Positions 50,350-60,085 of a stretch of 64,000 nt of DNA are shown piece after piece. The number at the start of each line of letters is the position of its first letter. Position 1 is the first letter of the stretch. Where the stretch lies: contig JALIRH010000023.1 in assembly GCA_023055505.1 (NCBI GenBank), positions 10,846,271 to 10,910,270 of the forward strand, given 5' to 3'. Under the pieces are notes generated by a model. That model had not been told where the DNA came from. It was given only the letters and a program-made list of their open reading frames with translations, and did no database searches. This stretch comes from Callipepla californica brunnescens (Eukaryota > Chordata > Aves > Galliformes > Odontophoridae). The translations under genes were made by a program, and so were the position numbers.

Positions 50350-53300
50350 GTTTTCCTTTTAGTAGAATCAGTTGGGAGCCCCCCACCTTGAAGAAAAGCA
50401 AACAAGTAGTAGTTTTCTATGGAGGGTTACATGTTGGTGATGGACTGAGTAGTGTCTGTCCAAAACAAGGGTACTTGAGCTCAAGAGGAGCACAAAACCT
50501 TGGAACATCTCTACAGCTTTCTACAGCAAGAAAGACTCTGCCTCTCTTTAGGACGTTTATGGTGGAATTCACATCCTCCTTAAGTCACTGCCTATATTCT
50601 GTAATTGTCAGTGAGAGGAAGGTGTTCCATGATCTCCAGAGGAAAAGTCAGTATGCCTAATTGTAGACCATTCTGGTAGACAGAATCTCTATCTTGCTTA
50701 AGAGACAATGAATTACATTGTTATGGGTGCTTTGCTACCTGACTACAGCCCATTTCATAGGTAGGTTCTTCAGACAAAAGTACTACCATAGCAATTTTCC
50801 TCTCATCTTGTCACTATAACTTACAGACACTTAAAGAAACTCATGAAATAGCCTTTCGTCCATTATAGGCCTCTAAGCATTCAGGGCATCATCTCTAATC
50901 TGCCATGCAGGCAGATGATAGAAAATCTGTAATCTTATGCAGATAAAAGCTACAATGATGAGAGATTCATTCATGCCAAATACAATATTTCTTTACAATG
51001 TATTAGTGTAGTATGGAAATGTTTGCTTATAACTTGTCAACTTTTGTTTAAGACGAACACAGTCTTGGTCATCTTTACTACACGAAACAGTAATCTTCAG
51101 AGACAATGAACAGAGAAGACTCCCAGTTAAATGTTTCCCTTGGTCTAGTTTTATAAGCAGACGTAGCACTAGAGAAGGCATCAGAATGTAAGGTCAGCAG
51201 AAAGAACCACCTGTGTTACTGTGTCTGCTTTTTGCACCAGCAATGCCTTTGTTTTTAGTGCTTATATCTTTGAGCCTAGTGCAAACATAAAAAAATTTCT
51301 TTGTTTGTCTAGCAGTAAAAGATCTATGTATCTACTTGGTTCATATAGTTATGATATCACATATATATATATCTATCGTGTGATATATATAATGTTACCA
51401 GATAGGGTGCAAACGTGGATAATGTCTTTGCTGCTTCTGCTGGTTTCTCATTCTTCATGAAATCAGTTCCAAATGAAGCAATGGCCTTTTCAACAGGCCA
51501 GAAAAGCCAAATCTCTGACTGAATCCATTACTCAGTTTTATTTTTTTGGATTATTAAAAAGTTAAGTTTTTGAAGAACAGCCAGGAGTTGGCTTGACCTG
51601 TGAATCCACTAACAACCTAAGAAACTGGTGAATCAGAGGGGGACCTGTCTAGCTGGTTACAGTTCCTGTGGTCATGCTACAGAGGCAGCCAGAAGCCTCT
51701 GCTCAGTCTCTGTGGGACAGCAGGTCAACTGAATAGAAGCAGCAATTCAACTATTTTTTTAATGCTTATACGCACTTGTATTTTAATAATGTGCAATAAA
51801 AATGAAGACTTGTGGAAAAGTAAAGGAATGTGTAACCTCATGACATTACCACAAAAAACTCTCTTATATTGCAGATTATTTCTGAAGTCCTATGATTTCC
51901 TATTCTCCGTTAGCCATGTAAACTTGATGAGAACATAACTTTGAGAGTACCTACAGTGCTTTTCAAAAGCATAGAAACTGCTCCTAATTAGCAGACAAGC
52001 CATTTTCCTGAGGTGATCTGAGAATCAGAGTTCCTACACTTAGCGAGAGAATGACATATATGACACATCCGAGTATTTCATCCTAGCTGAATGATTTTCA
52101 TCCAAAATCAGAATTGCTCCAACACTTTTTCTCACAAAGTCACCAAAGGAGCTCCCATTCCTGGAAAATTAATTTACCCTGAACAGCTGACTGTTAACAA
52201 ATTTGGTATGTCTGGCAAATACCTGCCTCCTATGTGGCTGAAAAGGGAGCTCAAGAACTTCCAGTTACATTTTCCTCAGTCTTTAGGGCAGTATATATTT
52301 TTTTATTAATGTTTTTAACTTGGAGATTACATTCTGAGATTCTATTCCCTGCGCCTTAACAACGGGTTACATGATGGAAGTTAAATTTCCACAACAGTTT
52401 TCACCTGAAGCATATTTGTATCTGAAAGTTTACAAGCAGTCTGTATATATGACAAATGCTCAGATATGAATCAGGAGTAATTTCAGATGATATAAAACAT
52501 GGTTTCCACAGAAGATGGAACACAGAAGTTTTCTGTGCCTACATTTTTTTTTCATTTTTTACTAGCGTTTTAGTTCTCTTTAATTAGTCTTTTTTTTTTC
52601 GTCCACTCATTTCTCAGTTAAAATGGGAAGTTACAGAACTTTTACCTCTTAAAGACTTCAACTTTTTTCTTTTTCACACAAGAAACATTGAAAATCACAG
52701 AACAGTGTGTTCAGATACGGAAGGCAACTACTAAAAGCAAAGAGATGAAAAGCGATACGCACCACTTCACAGAACAGCAGGATGTAAGTGAGGGCAACTG
52801 ACAGTTTACACTTAATTACCAACATATCATTTTCAGATGCAACATCTAATGGAAAATGGCTAATTTGGATACAGCAAATTGATAACAACCTTGAATACTT
52901 GTAGGCTTATAAATCTGTTCCACTACTTTGTCAGGAGCACTCATATTTTCTCAAGAAATGAAAGGTCTTAAGGTAACTTTCTCCACTATGAGCAATGTAA
53001 CAGAACTTTTTTCTTTTCTCCAATTTGATTTTCTTTTCACCAGATGAACAGCTTAGCGTTATTCTTCTGATATTCTGTACACATTAATATCTGATGGGCA
53101 AACCTGTCAAATGTTCTTGGAAAATTCAGACACACAGCTTTTATTACACCTTTGTTAGCTCTCCTGCAGAATACTTATGAGAATACTAAGCATACTGTAT
53201 ATTTATCTTCGTTTTTTATCATCTTGCTTTAAGAATTATTTGGTCTTTAAATGTTTACTACCCCTCAGTAGTGTAGAATAATGTACCTGAAAAGAAGTTA

Positions 53301-54292
53301 ATGTAAAACATCCACACTTACTAGAATGAATTATTTTCAATGATAAATGCATCCAAGGCTTTGTCTGGCATGACTAGATGCTCAGCTCTGTGACAACAAC
53401 ACCAAATTTCAAAATAAGAAGTTTGAACCCCTAGTTAAATAATTGGTTATTCGGTTAAATAACCTGGTTATGCAGGAGTCTGAGGATCTTTTATTCTGTG
53501 GCACTAATTAAACAAGAATTTCTCTCTCCAAGCTACCCAAAGGAGTTAAGACACAACTGTCAACACAAAGCAATGTGCCAGTGCGGTCTAGTGACTATGT
53601 CATGACTCATTAACTATCAACAGCCTCTCAAGAGCTTAGAAGCACTGATTGCTCATTACTGAGATAAGAGTTCTTCAGGGTTTTATAGTCAATGGTCTTC
53701 CTGCTTTACTAGACAACACTCTTCTCTACCACATGAAGACCGAACCAATGGCTGCCAGATTTTAAGAGACAATTTTCTCAATAAAACTTGGAACAATCTG
53801 ATGCCTGATGTTTGTGTAGACTCAATAAGTTACAAAGGAATTCTAAAACATTCCTCATAATAGACACGGTTAAGTTTTCCCTAGTCCATTCTGAAGATAT
53901 CCAGATTATTCTTTGGTTAATTATTATTTAGATCCTATTGTACAGTATGTGCAATGTGTGTATACTTAGCCATAATCACTACAAATTAACCTGAAAGTAT
54001 GCTGTTTGCTGCTGGATGATGTACTTCAAATTGCTTCTGCCTTACAGCAAATAAAACACTTACTAATCCTCCAAAATTAAATACTCTGGAGTAAAACAAA
54101 TCACTTGAATTCTACAATGCATGATCTCACATCTATTCCACATGCTATGGATAGACTAACTTTATATAAATGTATTTACCTCAGTATATTTGCAGTTGCT
54201 TTCCTTTCTTGTGGTAGAAGGTCAGGGTCTCTCAAAACTTCTTCCAGCAAATTTAACACATTCATTTTCAGCTCACTGTTTAGTTCAAAATC
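38934..54292 (-). CDS. RASGRF2: RASGRF2, Ras/Rac guanine nucleotide exchange factor 2 (3' part: last nine coding exons)
   Basis: Joined minus-strand exons: 54292-54180, 46159-46099, 45439-45336, 44755-44671, 43716-43519, 42166-42087, 40460-40343, 39616-39548, 39026-38934. They encode the last 306 residues (human total about 1237) with consistent phases and a TGA stop. The family order is PH, coiled coil, IQ, DH, PH, REM, CDC25; the window keeps the sequence leading into and through the C-terminal CDC25 domain, which loads GTP onto Ras. Signatures are [78 protein letters not shown] and [20 protein letters not shown]. The C-terminus ends KLEPRLPA, which favours RASGRF2 over its paralogue RASGRF1. 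The N-terminal exons, including the calmodulin-binding IQ motif, lie beyond 64 kb. Confidence 0.97.
39548..39616 (-). CDS. RASGRF2: RASGRF2 coding exon (second from the end)
   Basis: 69 nt, phase 0, 23 codons: [20 protein letters not shown] then QQK. The acceptor is TCTTAAAAG and the donor GTAAGG. Confidence 0.95.
40343..40460 (-). CDS. RASGRF2: RASGRF2 coding exon (third from the end)
   Basis: 118 nt: the first base completes asparagine, then [20 protein letters not shown] and [19 protein letters not shown]. PYLGxYLxDLxFIxEG is a hallmark block of CDC25 domains near the Ras-opening helical hairpin. Confidence 0.97.
40461..42086 (-). other. RASGRF2 intron, no other feature seen
   Basis: About 1.6 kb with an A-run at about 41530-41544 and a T-run near 40938-40946. 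I recognise no repeat family or extra exon. Confidence 0.5.
42087..42166 (-). CDS. RASGRF2: RASGRF2 coding exon (fourth from the end)
   Basis: 80 nt: [20 protein letters not shown] then LRETLK plus two bases of asparagine. The acceptor is TCCTTCTAG and the donor GTATGC. Confidence 0.95.
43519..43716 (-). CDS. RASGRF2: RASGRF2 coding exon (fifth from the end; catalytic core)
   Basis: 198 nt, phase 0 at both ends, 66 codons: [66 protein letters not shown]. It contains the NxxxxxEIxSALNRSxIxRL region conserved in Ras exchange factors. Confidence 0.98.
43850..44095 (+). mobile_element. Possible solo LTR fragment of an endogenous retroelement
   Basis: The stretch from about tgtgataatgaacctatccg to cactcatctcacca resembles the layout of a short bird LTR. 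It has AATAAA at 44034-44039, followed by a CT-rich, CA-ended stretch (cattcacatctgagtccgtg, then cctcagactctgcactcatc). It starts with TG and ends with CA. I cannot see a clear target-site duplication, and no coding region flanks it. The call is tentative. Confidence 0.28.
44671..44755 (-). CDS. RASGRF2: RASGRF2 coding exon (sixth from the end)
   Basis: 85 nt: the first base completes GAA, then [20 protein letters not shown] and KTSQHFND. The acceptor is TTATTTAG and the donor GTGAGT. Confidence 0.95.
45159..45450. repeat. Source copy of a duplicated exon-containing segment
   Basis: About 290 bp holding the RASGRF2 exon at 45336-45439 and about 175 bp of the intron that follows it in the transcript. 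A diverged direct copy lies at about 49575-49870, offset by 4414-4416 bp. Confidence 0.9.
45336..45439 (-). CDS. RASGRF2: RASGRF2 coding exon (seventh from the end; CDC25 start)
   Basis: 104 nt: [20 protein letters not shown] then [14 protein letters not shown] and two bases of glutamate. The acceptor is CTTTTGCAG and the donor GTAAGT. This is the first helix of the RasGEF catalytic domain. A damaged copy of the exon lies at 49752-49855. Confidence 0.96.
46099..46159 (-). CDS. RASGRF2: RASGRF2 coding exon (eighth from the end)
   Basis: 61 nt: the first base completes arginine, then [20 protein letters not shown]. The acceptor is AATTTTTTAG and the donor GTAAGT. The acidic linker precedes the CDC25 core. 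Confidence 0.93.
47018..47300 (+). mobile_element. Possible old CR1-like fragment
   Basis: ccagctggagtactatgacc and the following text resemble the C-terminal coding part of CR1 on the plus strand. The match is worn and breaks up after about 150 bases. Confidence 0.3.
47301..49574 (-). other. RASGRF2 intron, no gene seen
   Basis: AT-rich intron between the exons at 46159 and 54180. It holds a (CAAA)n and A-rich patch at about 47968-47992. Nothing else is recognised. Confidence 0.5.
49575..49870 (-). pseudogene. Decayed duplicate of a RASGRF2 exon inside an upstream intron
   Basis: It matches 45159-45450 in the same orientation. The exon-equivalent part is 49855-49752, with only about five base differences over some 105 positions. 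The donor GTAAGT is intact and the acceptor AG remains, but the CAG and its pyrimidine tract are replaced by GAAGGAG. In the exon's own frame the second codon, GAA in the source, is TAA, and a later codon changes leucine to proline (ITLLD to ITPLD). If spliced after the exon at 54180, the frame would also reach a stop within five codons. It lies upstream of the exon at 46159 in transcript order. Confidence 0.9.
50313..50346. repeat. T homopolymer tract of 34 bases
   Basis: A run of 34 T on the plus strand (A on the transcribed strand) in the RASGRF2 intron. No AATAAA or gene-like sequence precedes it on the minus strand, so it is not clearly a retrocopy tail. Confidence 0.9.
50347..53321 (-). 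other. RASGRF2 intron, no gene seen
   Basis: AT-rich intron. It holds a short (TA)n stretch at about 51358-51372 flanked by imperfect inverted text (atatcaca / tgtgatat). There is no recognised repeat family or exon. Confidence 0.45.
53322..53387 (-). other. Candidate cassette or poison exon of RASGRF2
   Basis: On the minus strand GTCACAG| opens and |GTAAGTG closes a 66-nt open segment that reads, in the phase left by the exon at 54180, [20 protein letters not shown] and F. Its phase fits both neighbours (54180 and 46159), but joining TA to the G that starts the next exon makes TAG. Inclusion would therefore end the protein before the CDC25 domain. I recognise no homology, and chance is quite possible. 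Confidence 0.25.
54180..54292 (-). CDS. RASGRF2: RASGRF2 coding exon (ninth from the end)
   Basis: 113 nt: [20 protein letters not shown] then [17 protein letters not shown] plus two bases (AG) of an arginine codon. The acceptor is CCTTTGTAG and the donor GTAAAT. It leads into the catalytic domain. It is the most 5' RASGRF2 exon I can find; about 9.7 kb of intron follows to the window edge. Confidence 0.93.
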
Positions 54293-55367
54293 CTACAAAG
54301 GAAAACAATTTTATTTTCTTTTTTTTTATTTTTAATTAACTATTTTAATCAAGTAACTGAAAGGATACATTGTGGTGATTTTTTTCCTATTTCTTTTTGT
54401 GTATGCTACTAGCTATGAAAACCTAAGTAAATTTTGACAACTGTTGAAAAGAACAGGCTATAAAAGTGGGAACTGAAATACTATCTATTTTCTGACCTTT
54501 TATCTATTGGTGAGCTGGACAAATGACTTAATCTTTCTGTTATGAATTATGTCTTATCTTCTCTTGGCCTACAATGACTAAAAAGGGGAAAAACAATTTA
54601 GTACTAAAACTGAGACTACTGTCTAGTACAGGTGGACACAGTTCCTTCCCCACTGTTTTACTGAATTTCTCTATTTACCTTTCTCAACCTCTGCAATTTC
54701 TTTTTCCATGCTCTTCTCTTAGGAATGATCTGCATTTTGTTTGACACAGTGAAGTATACAATCAATACAGTCTTGATAAATCAGACAAGTTGTCTGGCAC
54801 TACATTTAATTTAACAGCATTTTAATTATTTTTAAGGCAGACTGATATCTTACACAGGACCACAACTGAAGAACAGGAACACATAACTACAATTTCTGCT
54901 GACATCTGATATAGGAGAAAATCATAGGACAATTTTTAATCTAGGAAGGGACAAAGAGGTCATGGAGTAGACTCCAAAAATACTTGTATTGAGCTCAAAG
55001 CTAGCATTTGGATAAGAAAACTGAATGCTAGACAAATATCTCAAGAATAAGTACAAATAGTTCCAGGTACTGCACTGAGTTTGTTTTATAATCTTATTTT
55101 TTTTAACCGTAGTCCAAAAAGCCACGTTCAGGAACTATTTTATTTTGTTTGCAAAATGGAAGAGATTATTTATTTGGGGTACAAAAATGGGACTAATCAG
55201 CGAAAGCACGAGGAACACAACTGAACTACATGAGAGTAGTGTTTGCTCCAGTGACTTTTGAAAGCAAACCGTTTGGAATATGTAGTTATTAAAATTCAGC
55301 TAAAAGAGAACTCCTGAAAAAAAATCTGCACAGTTTTAATTGATCAGGATAATTAAGATCAGTGTTA

Positions 55368-55998
55368 TAATCATAGAATGTGTTGAGTTTTAAGGGACAT
55401 TTAAGATCATCTAGTTCCAACCCCCTGCCACAGGCAGGAACACCTCCCTCTAGATGAGGTGCTCAAAGCCCCATGCAGCCTGGCCTTGAATACTTCCAGG
55501 GAGGGGGCATCCACAATCTCGCTGGGCAGATTGTTCCAGTGTCTCACCATACTCACATTAAAGAATTTCTTCCTAATATCTAGCCTAAATCTACCCTCTT
55601 CCAGTTTAAAACCATTTCCCTTTGTCCTGTCACTAAATTTCCTGATAAAAAGTCCATCCCCAGCTTTCCTTTCGGGTACTGGAAGATGACTTATAAGGTA
55701 CTCCCTGGAGCCCTGTCTTCTCCAGCCTGAACAGACCCAGCTCCCTCAGCCTGCCCTCATCGAGTAGGTGTTTCAGCCCTCTGATCATCTTTGTGGCCCT
55801 CCTCTGGACCACTCCAACAGCTCCATGTCTTTCTTGTGTTGACTGCCCCAGAACTGGATGCAGAACTCCAGGTAGGGTCTCATGAGAGCAGAACAGAGGG
55901 GCAGAATCAGGTCCCTTGACCTGCTGGTCAGCATGCTGTCTGCTCAATAGCTCAGTGGTTTGTGTCCTTGCAATCCAAGAAATGACAATCTTTTCCAT
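55368..55998 (-). mobile_element. CR1 LINE, 5'-truncated
   Basis: It starts on the plus strand with ataatcatagaatgtgttga (the reverse of the CR1 tail). It includes aggggcagaatcaggtccct at the other end. The minus strand encodes [20 protein letters not shown] and [12 protein letters not shown]1 C-terminal motifs, with later frameshifts. It is sense-oriented in a RASGRF2 intron. Confidence 0.93.
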
Positions 55999-56457
55999 TG
56001 GACAGGGGACGCCCTCTACTGACGTAATTTCAGTAGGTATTGTCTTACAGCCCCAAATTTGTGTTTTGGTGTTGTTTTTTTTGTTGTCATTGCTGTTATT
56101 TTTGTTGTTTTGTAGCTTTTGTTTGTGCTTGGAGGTTTTATTTTTATTACTAAGTGGGATCTGCTTCTCATGTTGTAAGGAGACAATAACACTGCAGAAA
56201 TGTGGAATTTTAAAGGAAATTGTAGAGATAATCTATTTTCCACATAACGTCAGGGATCTACGGATTCCTAAGGTGTTACTGGGGTAAAGAAAGCTTAAAA
56301 AACCTAGGGAAATCATTTAATGTACTTAATTCATTTAATCACTTAATGTACTTAAATTCTTGTAGAAAGTTTAACATCAGAATTATAGACACAGAAAAAG
56401 AACTCTTTTCTAATAAACATTTGTAGGTTAGGTAATTAGAACTACTTCTATTATGCA

Positions 56458-56590
56458 CATTAAACATGAATATATATACATGAATGTATATATTCATTAA
56501 ACATGAATATATATATAGTGTATATATACACGCATACTATATGAATATATACATAATTTATAGTAATATAGATTAAAATGTAAATATAGA
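56458..56590. repeat. AT-rich repeat with a duplicated 21-mer
   Basis: cattaaacatgaatatatat plus a occurs at 56458-56478 and 56495-56515, inside a longer TA-rich microsatellite-like stretch. Confidence 0.8.
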
Positions 56591-57326
56591 TAGGTCTATA
56601 TATACTGTGTATTTCTATGTCATTTCTCTATAGACAGTTTTAGATTAATCTTGTGGTATTTTTTATCTGCTGTTATCACTTGTTTATATGTTTCCCTAAT
56701 TCTTCAGCACTTCTCACCCAAGTCTCCCACCATGCCAGCAGTAGCAAAAAGAATGCCACCAAATTGCACAAGGCAGACTGCAGCACCCACCAGCTCTGGC
56801 AGAAGCAAACAGGCTCCCTAATTTCTGTTACAGAAATTAGTACAGGCTGGCGAGTAGAAGTAAAGTCACTATATGCTGTAAATGCTTACATTTAAACAGC
56901 TGCTCACAATTTGGACCACGCCAGTATTCAAAAAGACTTTCAACTGGAATTTACATCCTTCAGAAGGAATGCAGTCAGTCAGACAAGAACTGCTTAAGTT
57001 TTGATTTTTCCATCAGTCAGATTTCAATTTGCCAGTGACTTAATTCTTTATGAAATGGCACATAACTTTAACATAATTTAGAGTCCACATTAGTATAAAG
57101 ATTTGTTGGGTTTGTTCATATTTACAGTTGGCTTAAGCAAAGAAATAAACTAAGATTTCCAAGAAGAAATTCAATTTTTATTTGTAAGTCCATTATTGTC
57201 AGTAATGGGAAAGACGGTTTTTCTTTATTTAATATTTACTGTACAAAATCACTTAGGAAATGTGCAAATGTAAAAAAAAATAAAAAAATGAGAGCTGATG
57301 AGTGAAGTAGGAGGGCTGCCTTGGAG

Positions 57327-57640
57327 TCACAGAATCACAGAATCGTAGGGGTTGGAAGGGACCTCTAGCTATCACTGAATCCAACCCCTCTGCCAAAGCA
57401 GCTCCCTAACTCAGGCTGTACAGGAAGGTGTCCAGGTGGGTCTTGAATGTCTCCAGAGAAGGAGACTCCACCACCTCTCTGTGCAGCTCCAGTGCTCCAT
57501 CACTGCACTGTGAAGAAGTTCCCATACACATTTGTGCAGAACTTCCTATGCATCAGTTTGTGGCCATTTCCCCTCATCCTATCACCACACACTGCTGAGT
57601 CCAGCCTTGTCCCTTTACCTCCTGCATCTTAGATATTTCT
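57327..57640 (-). mobile_element. CR1 LINE 3' fragment
   Basis: gagtcacagaatcacagaat, then cgtaggggttggaagggacc and tctagctatcactgaatcca, is the reverse complement of a CR1 3' end. It continues to about the cttgtccctttacctcctgc region. It is truncated and sense-oriented in the RASGRF2 intron. Confidence 0.93.
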
Positions 57641-58644
57641 AGACATCACACAGGATAAGAATAGGATGTATGAAGTTCTCAGTTGTTCAAAAGAGTGATG
57701 GTCAGCATCACTTATTTAAGTTTGCAGCAGTAGAGCAGTACAGGAAGAGAGGTAACACACTGATGTTCTATTTACTGCTGAGCAGTGCTGCACAGAGCCA
57801 AGGACTTTTCAGCTTCTTACACTGCTCTGCCAGTGAGGAGCTGGGAATTCACAAGGAACTGGGAGGGAACAGAACCAGCAAACTGGCCAAAGGGATGTCC
57901 CATACCACCTGGTGTCATATAGAATGATAGATATGGGGGAGTTGGCCAGCATGCTAACGTTGCCTGGGGATTGGGCATCACTCAGCAGGTGGTGAGCAAC
58001 TGTCTTTATCTTTGTTCCTAACTTTGCCATTTATGGACTGAAAGAGAACTAGGGAAGTGTAAGCAAGCAGCTATGGTATTTACCTGATTATAAGGGTAGC
58101 ATCATCCCTTTACAGCTGAAGAGCACCAAGTTCAGTATAATTACTGAGCTCAGTATGATTTTAAGTAAATTTGCAACCAGCATGTTCCTCAGTACCATCC
58201 ATAGGACTAGACAGTACCCTTTTCTTCAGAATGTGTATATGCGTTCCCTTGCCAGGCGGAGCTAAAAAAGCTGTGCTGCAGTATGACAGTGCTTCAGGAG
58301 CAACCTATCCAGCTGAGTGAAAGATTTAAAAAAGAACGGATGCTGGATTTAGAATCACTGCCCAGAATACAAGAGACTCTGACAGTTGCAGCAGAAAGCA
58401 AGAAAAATAACTAGATTTGCCAGTGATACGCAGAGATATGTAGATTTATTACAGGTGGTAGTTATATAATTTTTCAGTTTCATCATGTGAAACTCCCAAA
58501 ACATTTCCTCCTCCTTTTCTTTAAATTTTCTTATGTGAGAGGAAACATTCTCCATCTAAACAATATGAGGAAACACTGAATAACCCAGGCAAACAAAAGG
58601 GAGCTAAAACCTGAGGAAATAATTTATTTGGAAAATATCTGAGT

Positions 58645-59399
58645 ACATCATAGAATCACAGAATGGCTGAGGTTGGAATGGACATTAAAGATCACCTAGC
58701 TCCAATCGCCCTGCCTTGGGCAGGTCTGCCCAGGGCCCCATCCAACCTGGCCTTGTGCACCTATAGGAACGGGGAATCCGTAGCTTCTCTGGGCAGCCTG
58801 TGCCAGGGTCTCTGTTCCTAACATCTAACCTAAATCTCCACTCTTTTTGGTTTAAAGTCATTATACCTTGTCCTCCCACTTTCAGACAGTGTAAAAACTT
58901 GATCTCCCTCCTGCATATAAGCTCCCCTCAAGTAGTGGAAGATTGCAATGAGGTCCCCCCAGAGCCTTTTCTTCTCAAGGCTGAAGGCCCCCAGCTCTCT
59001 CGGCCTGTCCTCAAAGGAGAAGTGCTGGAAGTGAACCCTCTGGTCATCTTCGTGGCCCTCCTCAGGACCTGCTCCAACAACTCCACAGCTTTCTTGAGTG
59101 GGGAAGCCCAAGGCCTAAACGCAGTACTCCAGATGAGGCTTCATGAGATCTGAGCAGACATGGACAATCACCTCCTTCTTTCTGCTGGCCACCCTTCTGT
59201 TGATAGAGCCCAGGATAAAGTTAGCCTTCAGGGCTGCAAAACATACTGATGGCTCATGTCTGACTTCTTGTCCTCCATCAGAACCTCCAAGTCCTTCTCA
59301 ACTGGGCTGCTGTCAATGAGATGTTCTCTCAGCCTATACAAATATCTGGAACTGCATCCACCCAAGTGCAACACCTTACATTTGGCCTTGCTGAACCTC
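58645..59399 (-). mobile_element. CR1 LINE, 5'-truncated
   Basis: catagaatcacagaatggct, then gaggttggaatggacattaa, marks the 3' terminus on the minus strand. Encoded minus-strand pieces include LREHLIDSSPVEKDLEVLME and CKVLHLGGCSSRYLYRL, from the CR1 reverse-transcriptase C-terminus. It ends at about 59399, where a second CR1 begins. Confidence 0.94.
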
Positions 59400-60005
59400 G
59401 TAAGAATCACATAAACTTTAAAAGTCAGAAGGGACCTCTAAAGATCATCTAGTCCAACTCCCCTGCAATGAACAGCAATGTCTACAGCTACATCAGGCTG
59501 CTCAGAGCCCTGTCCAGCCTCATTCTGAATGTGTCCAAGGATGAGGGCTTCCACCACATCTCTGGAAAACCTGCTCCAGTATCTCACTGTCCTCACTATA
59601 AAAGACATCTTCCTTTTATCCAACCTAAATCTCCCCTCTTTAAGTTTGAAACCTTTTTCCCTTGTCTTGTCACAACAGACCCTGCTAAGGATTCTGTCCC
59701 CTTCTTTCTTGTAGCTCCCTTTTAGATACTGAAAGGGTACTCTCAGGTCTCCCCAGAGCCTTCTCTTTTCCAGGTTGAACTCTAGCTCTTTCAACTTGTC
59801 CTTGTAGGGGACATCCCTTGAACCATTTTTGTGGCCCTCCTCTGGACACACTCCAACAAGTTTTGTCTTTCCTATGCTGAGGACTCCACACCTGTATGTA
59901 ATACTCCAGGTAGATGAGGACGTGGGACCACATCAAAGTCCTTGCAGGTCCATCAGTTACCCCTTCTTTGTCCACTGATGCCACCACTCCACAGTAGAAT
60001 GCCAC
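59400..60005 (-). mobile_element. CR1 LINE, 5'-truncated, abutting the previous element
   Basis: A new 3' terminus, gtaagaatcacataaacttt and aaaagtcagaagggacctct, starts directly after the 5' break of the element at 58645-59399. Minus-strand peptides KLKELEFNLEKRRLWGDLRV and VRYWSRFSRDVVEAL are CR1 C-terminal. Both elements point the same way. Confidence 0.93.
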
Positions 60006-60051
60006 TCAATTTGTCAGGCAAGGGAATTGTACATGGAGTAATTGTGAAGAA

Positions 60052-60085
60052 CCAGCTGAGATCTTCAAAGAAGCCAGCAGGAACA
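60052..60085 (+). repeat. 34-nt direct repeat, copy 1
   Basis: ccagctgagatcttcaaaga followed by agccagcaggaaca recurs at 63027-63060 with one mismatch (a to g). It sits about 45 bp past the 5' break of the CR1 at 59400-60005. Confidence 0.85.

Noticed and set aside
51347..51390. Inverted text around a (TA)n tract as a possible hairpin RNA
   Set aside because: The arms match for only about seven bases and the loop is simple repeat, so nothing supports a functional RNA.
52658..52888. A 76-codon minus-strand frame in a RASGRF2 intron as a possible exon
   Set aside because: It does not match any RASGRF2 segment, lacks convincing splice sites in the right phase, and reads as chance AT-rich sequence.
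54930..55125. Possible CR1 3' end (aaatcataggacaatttttaa ...)
   Set aside because: Only the first few tens of bases resemble a CR1 tail, and the rest does not follow, so I could not support a call.
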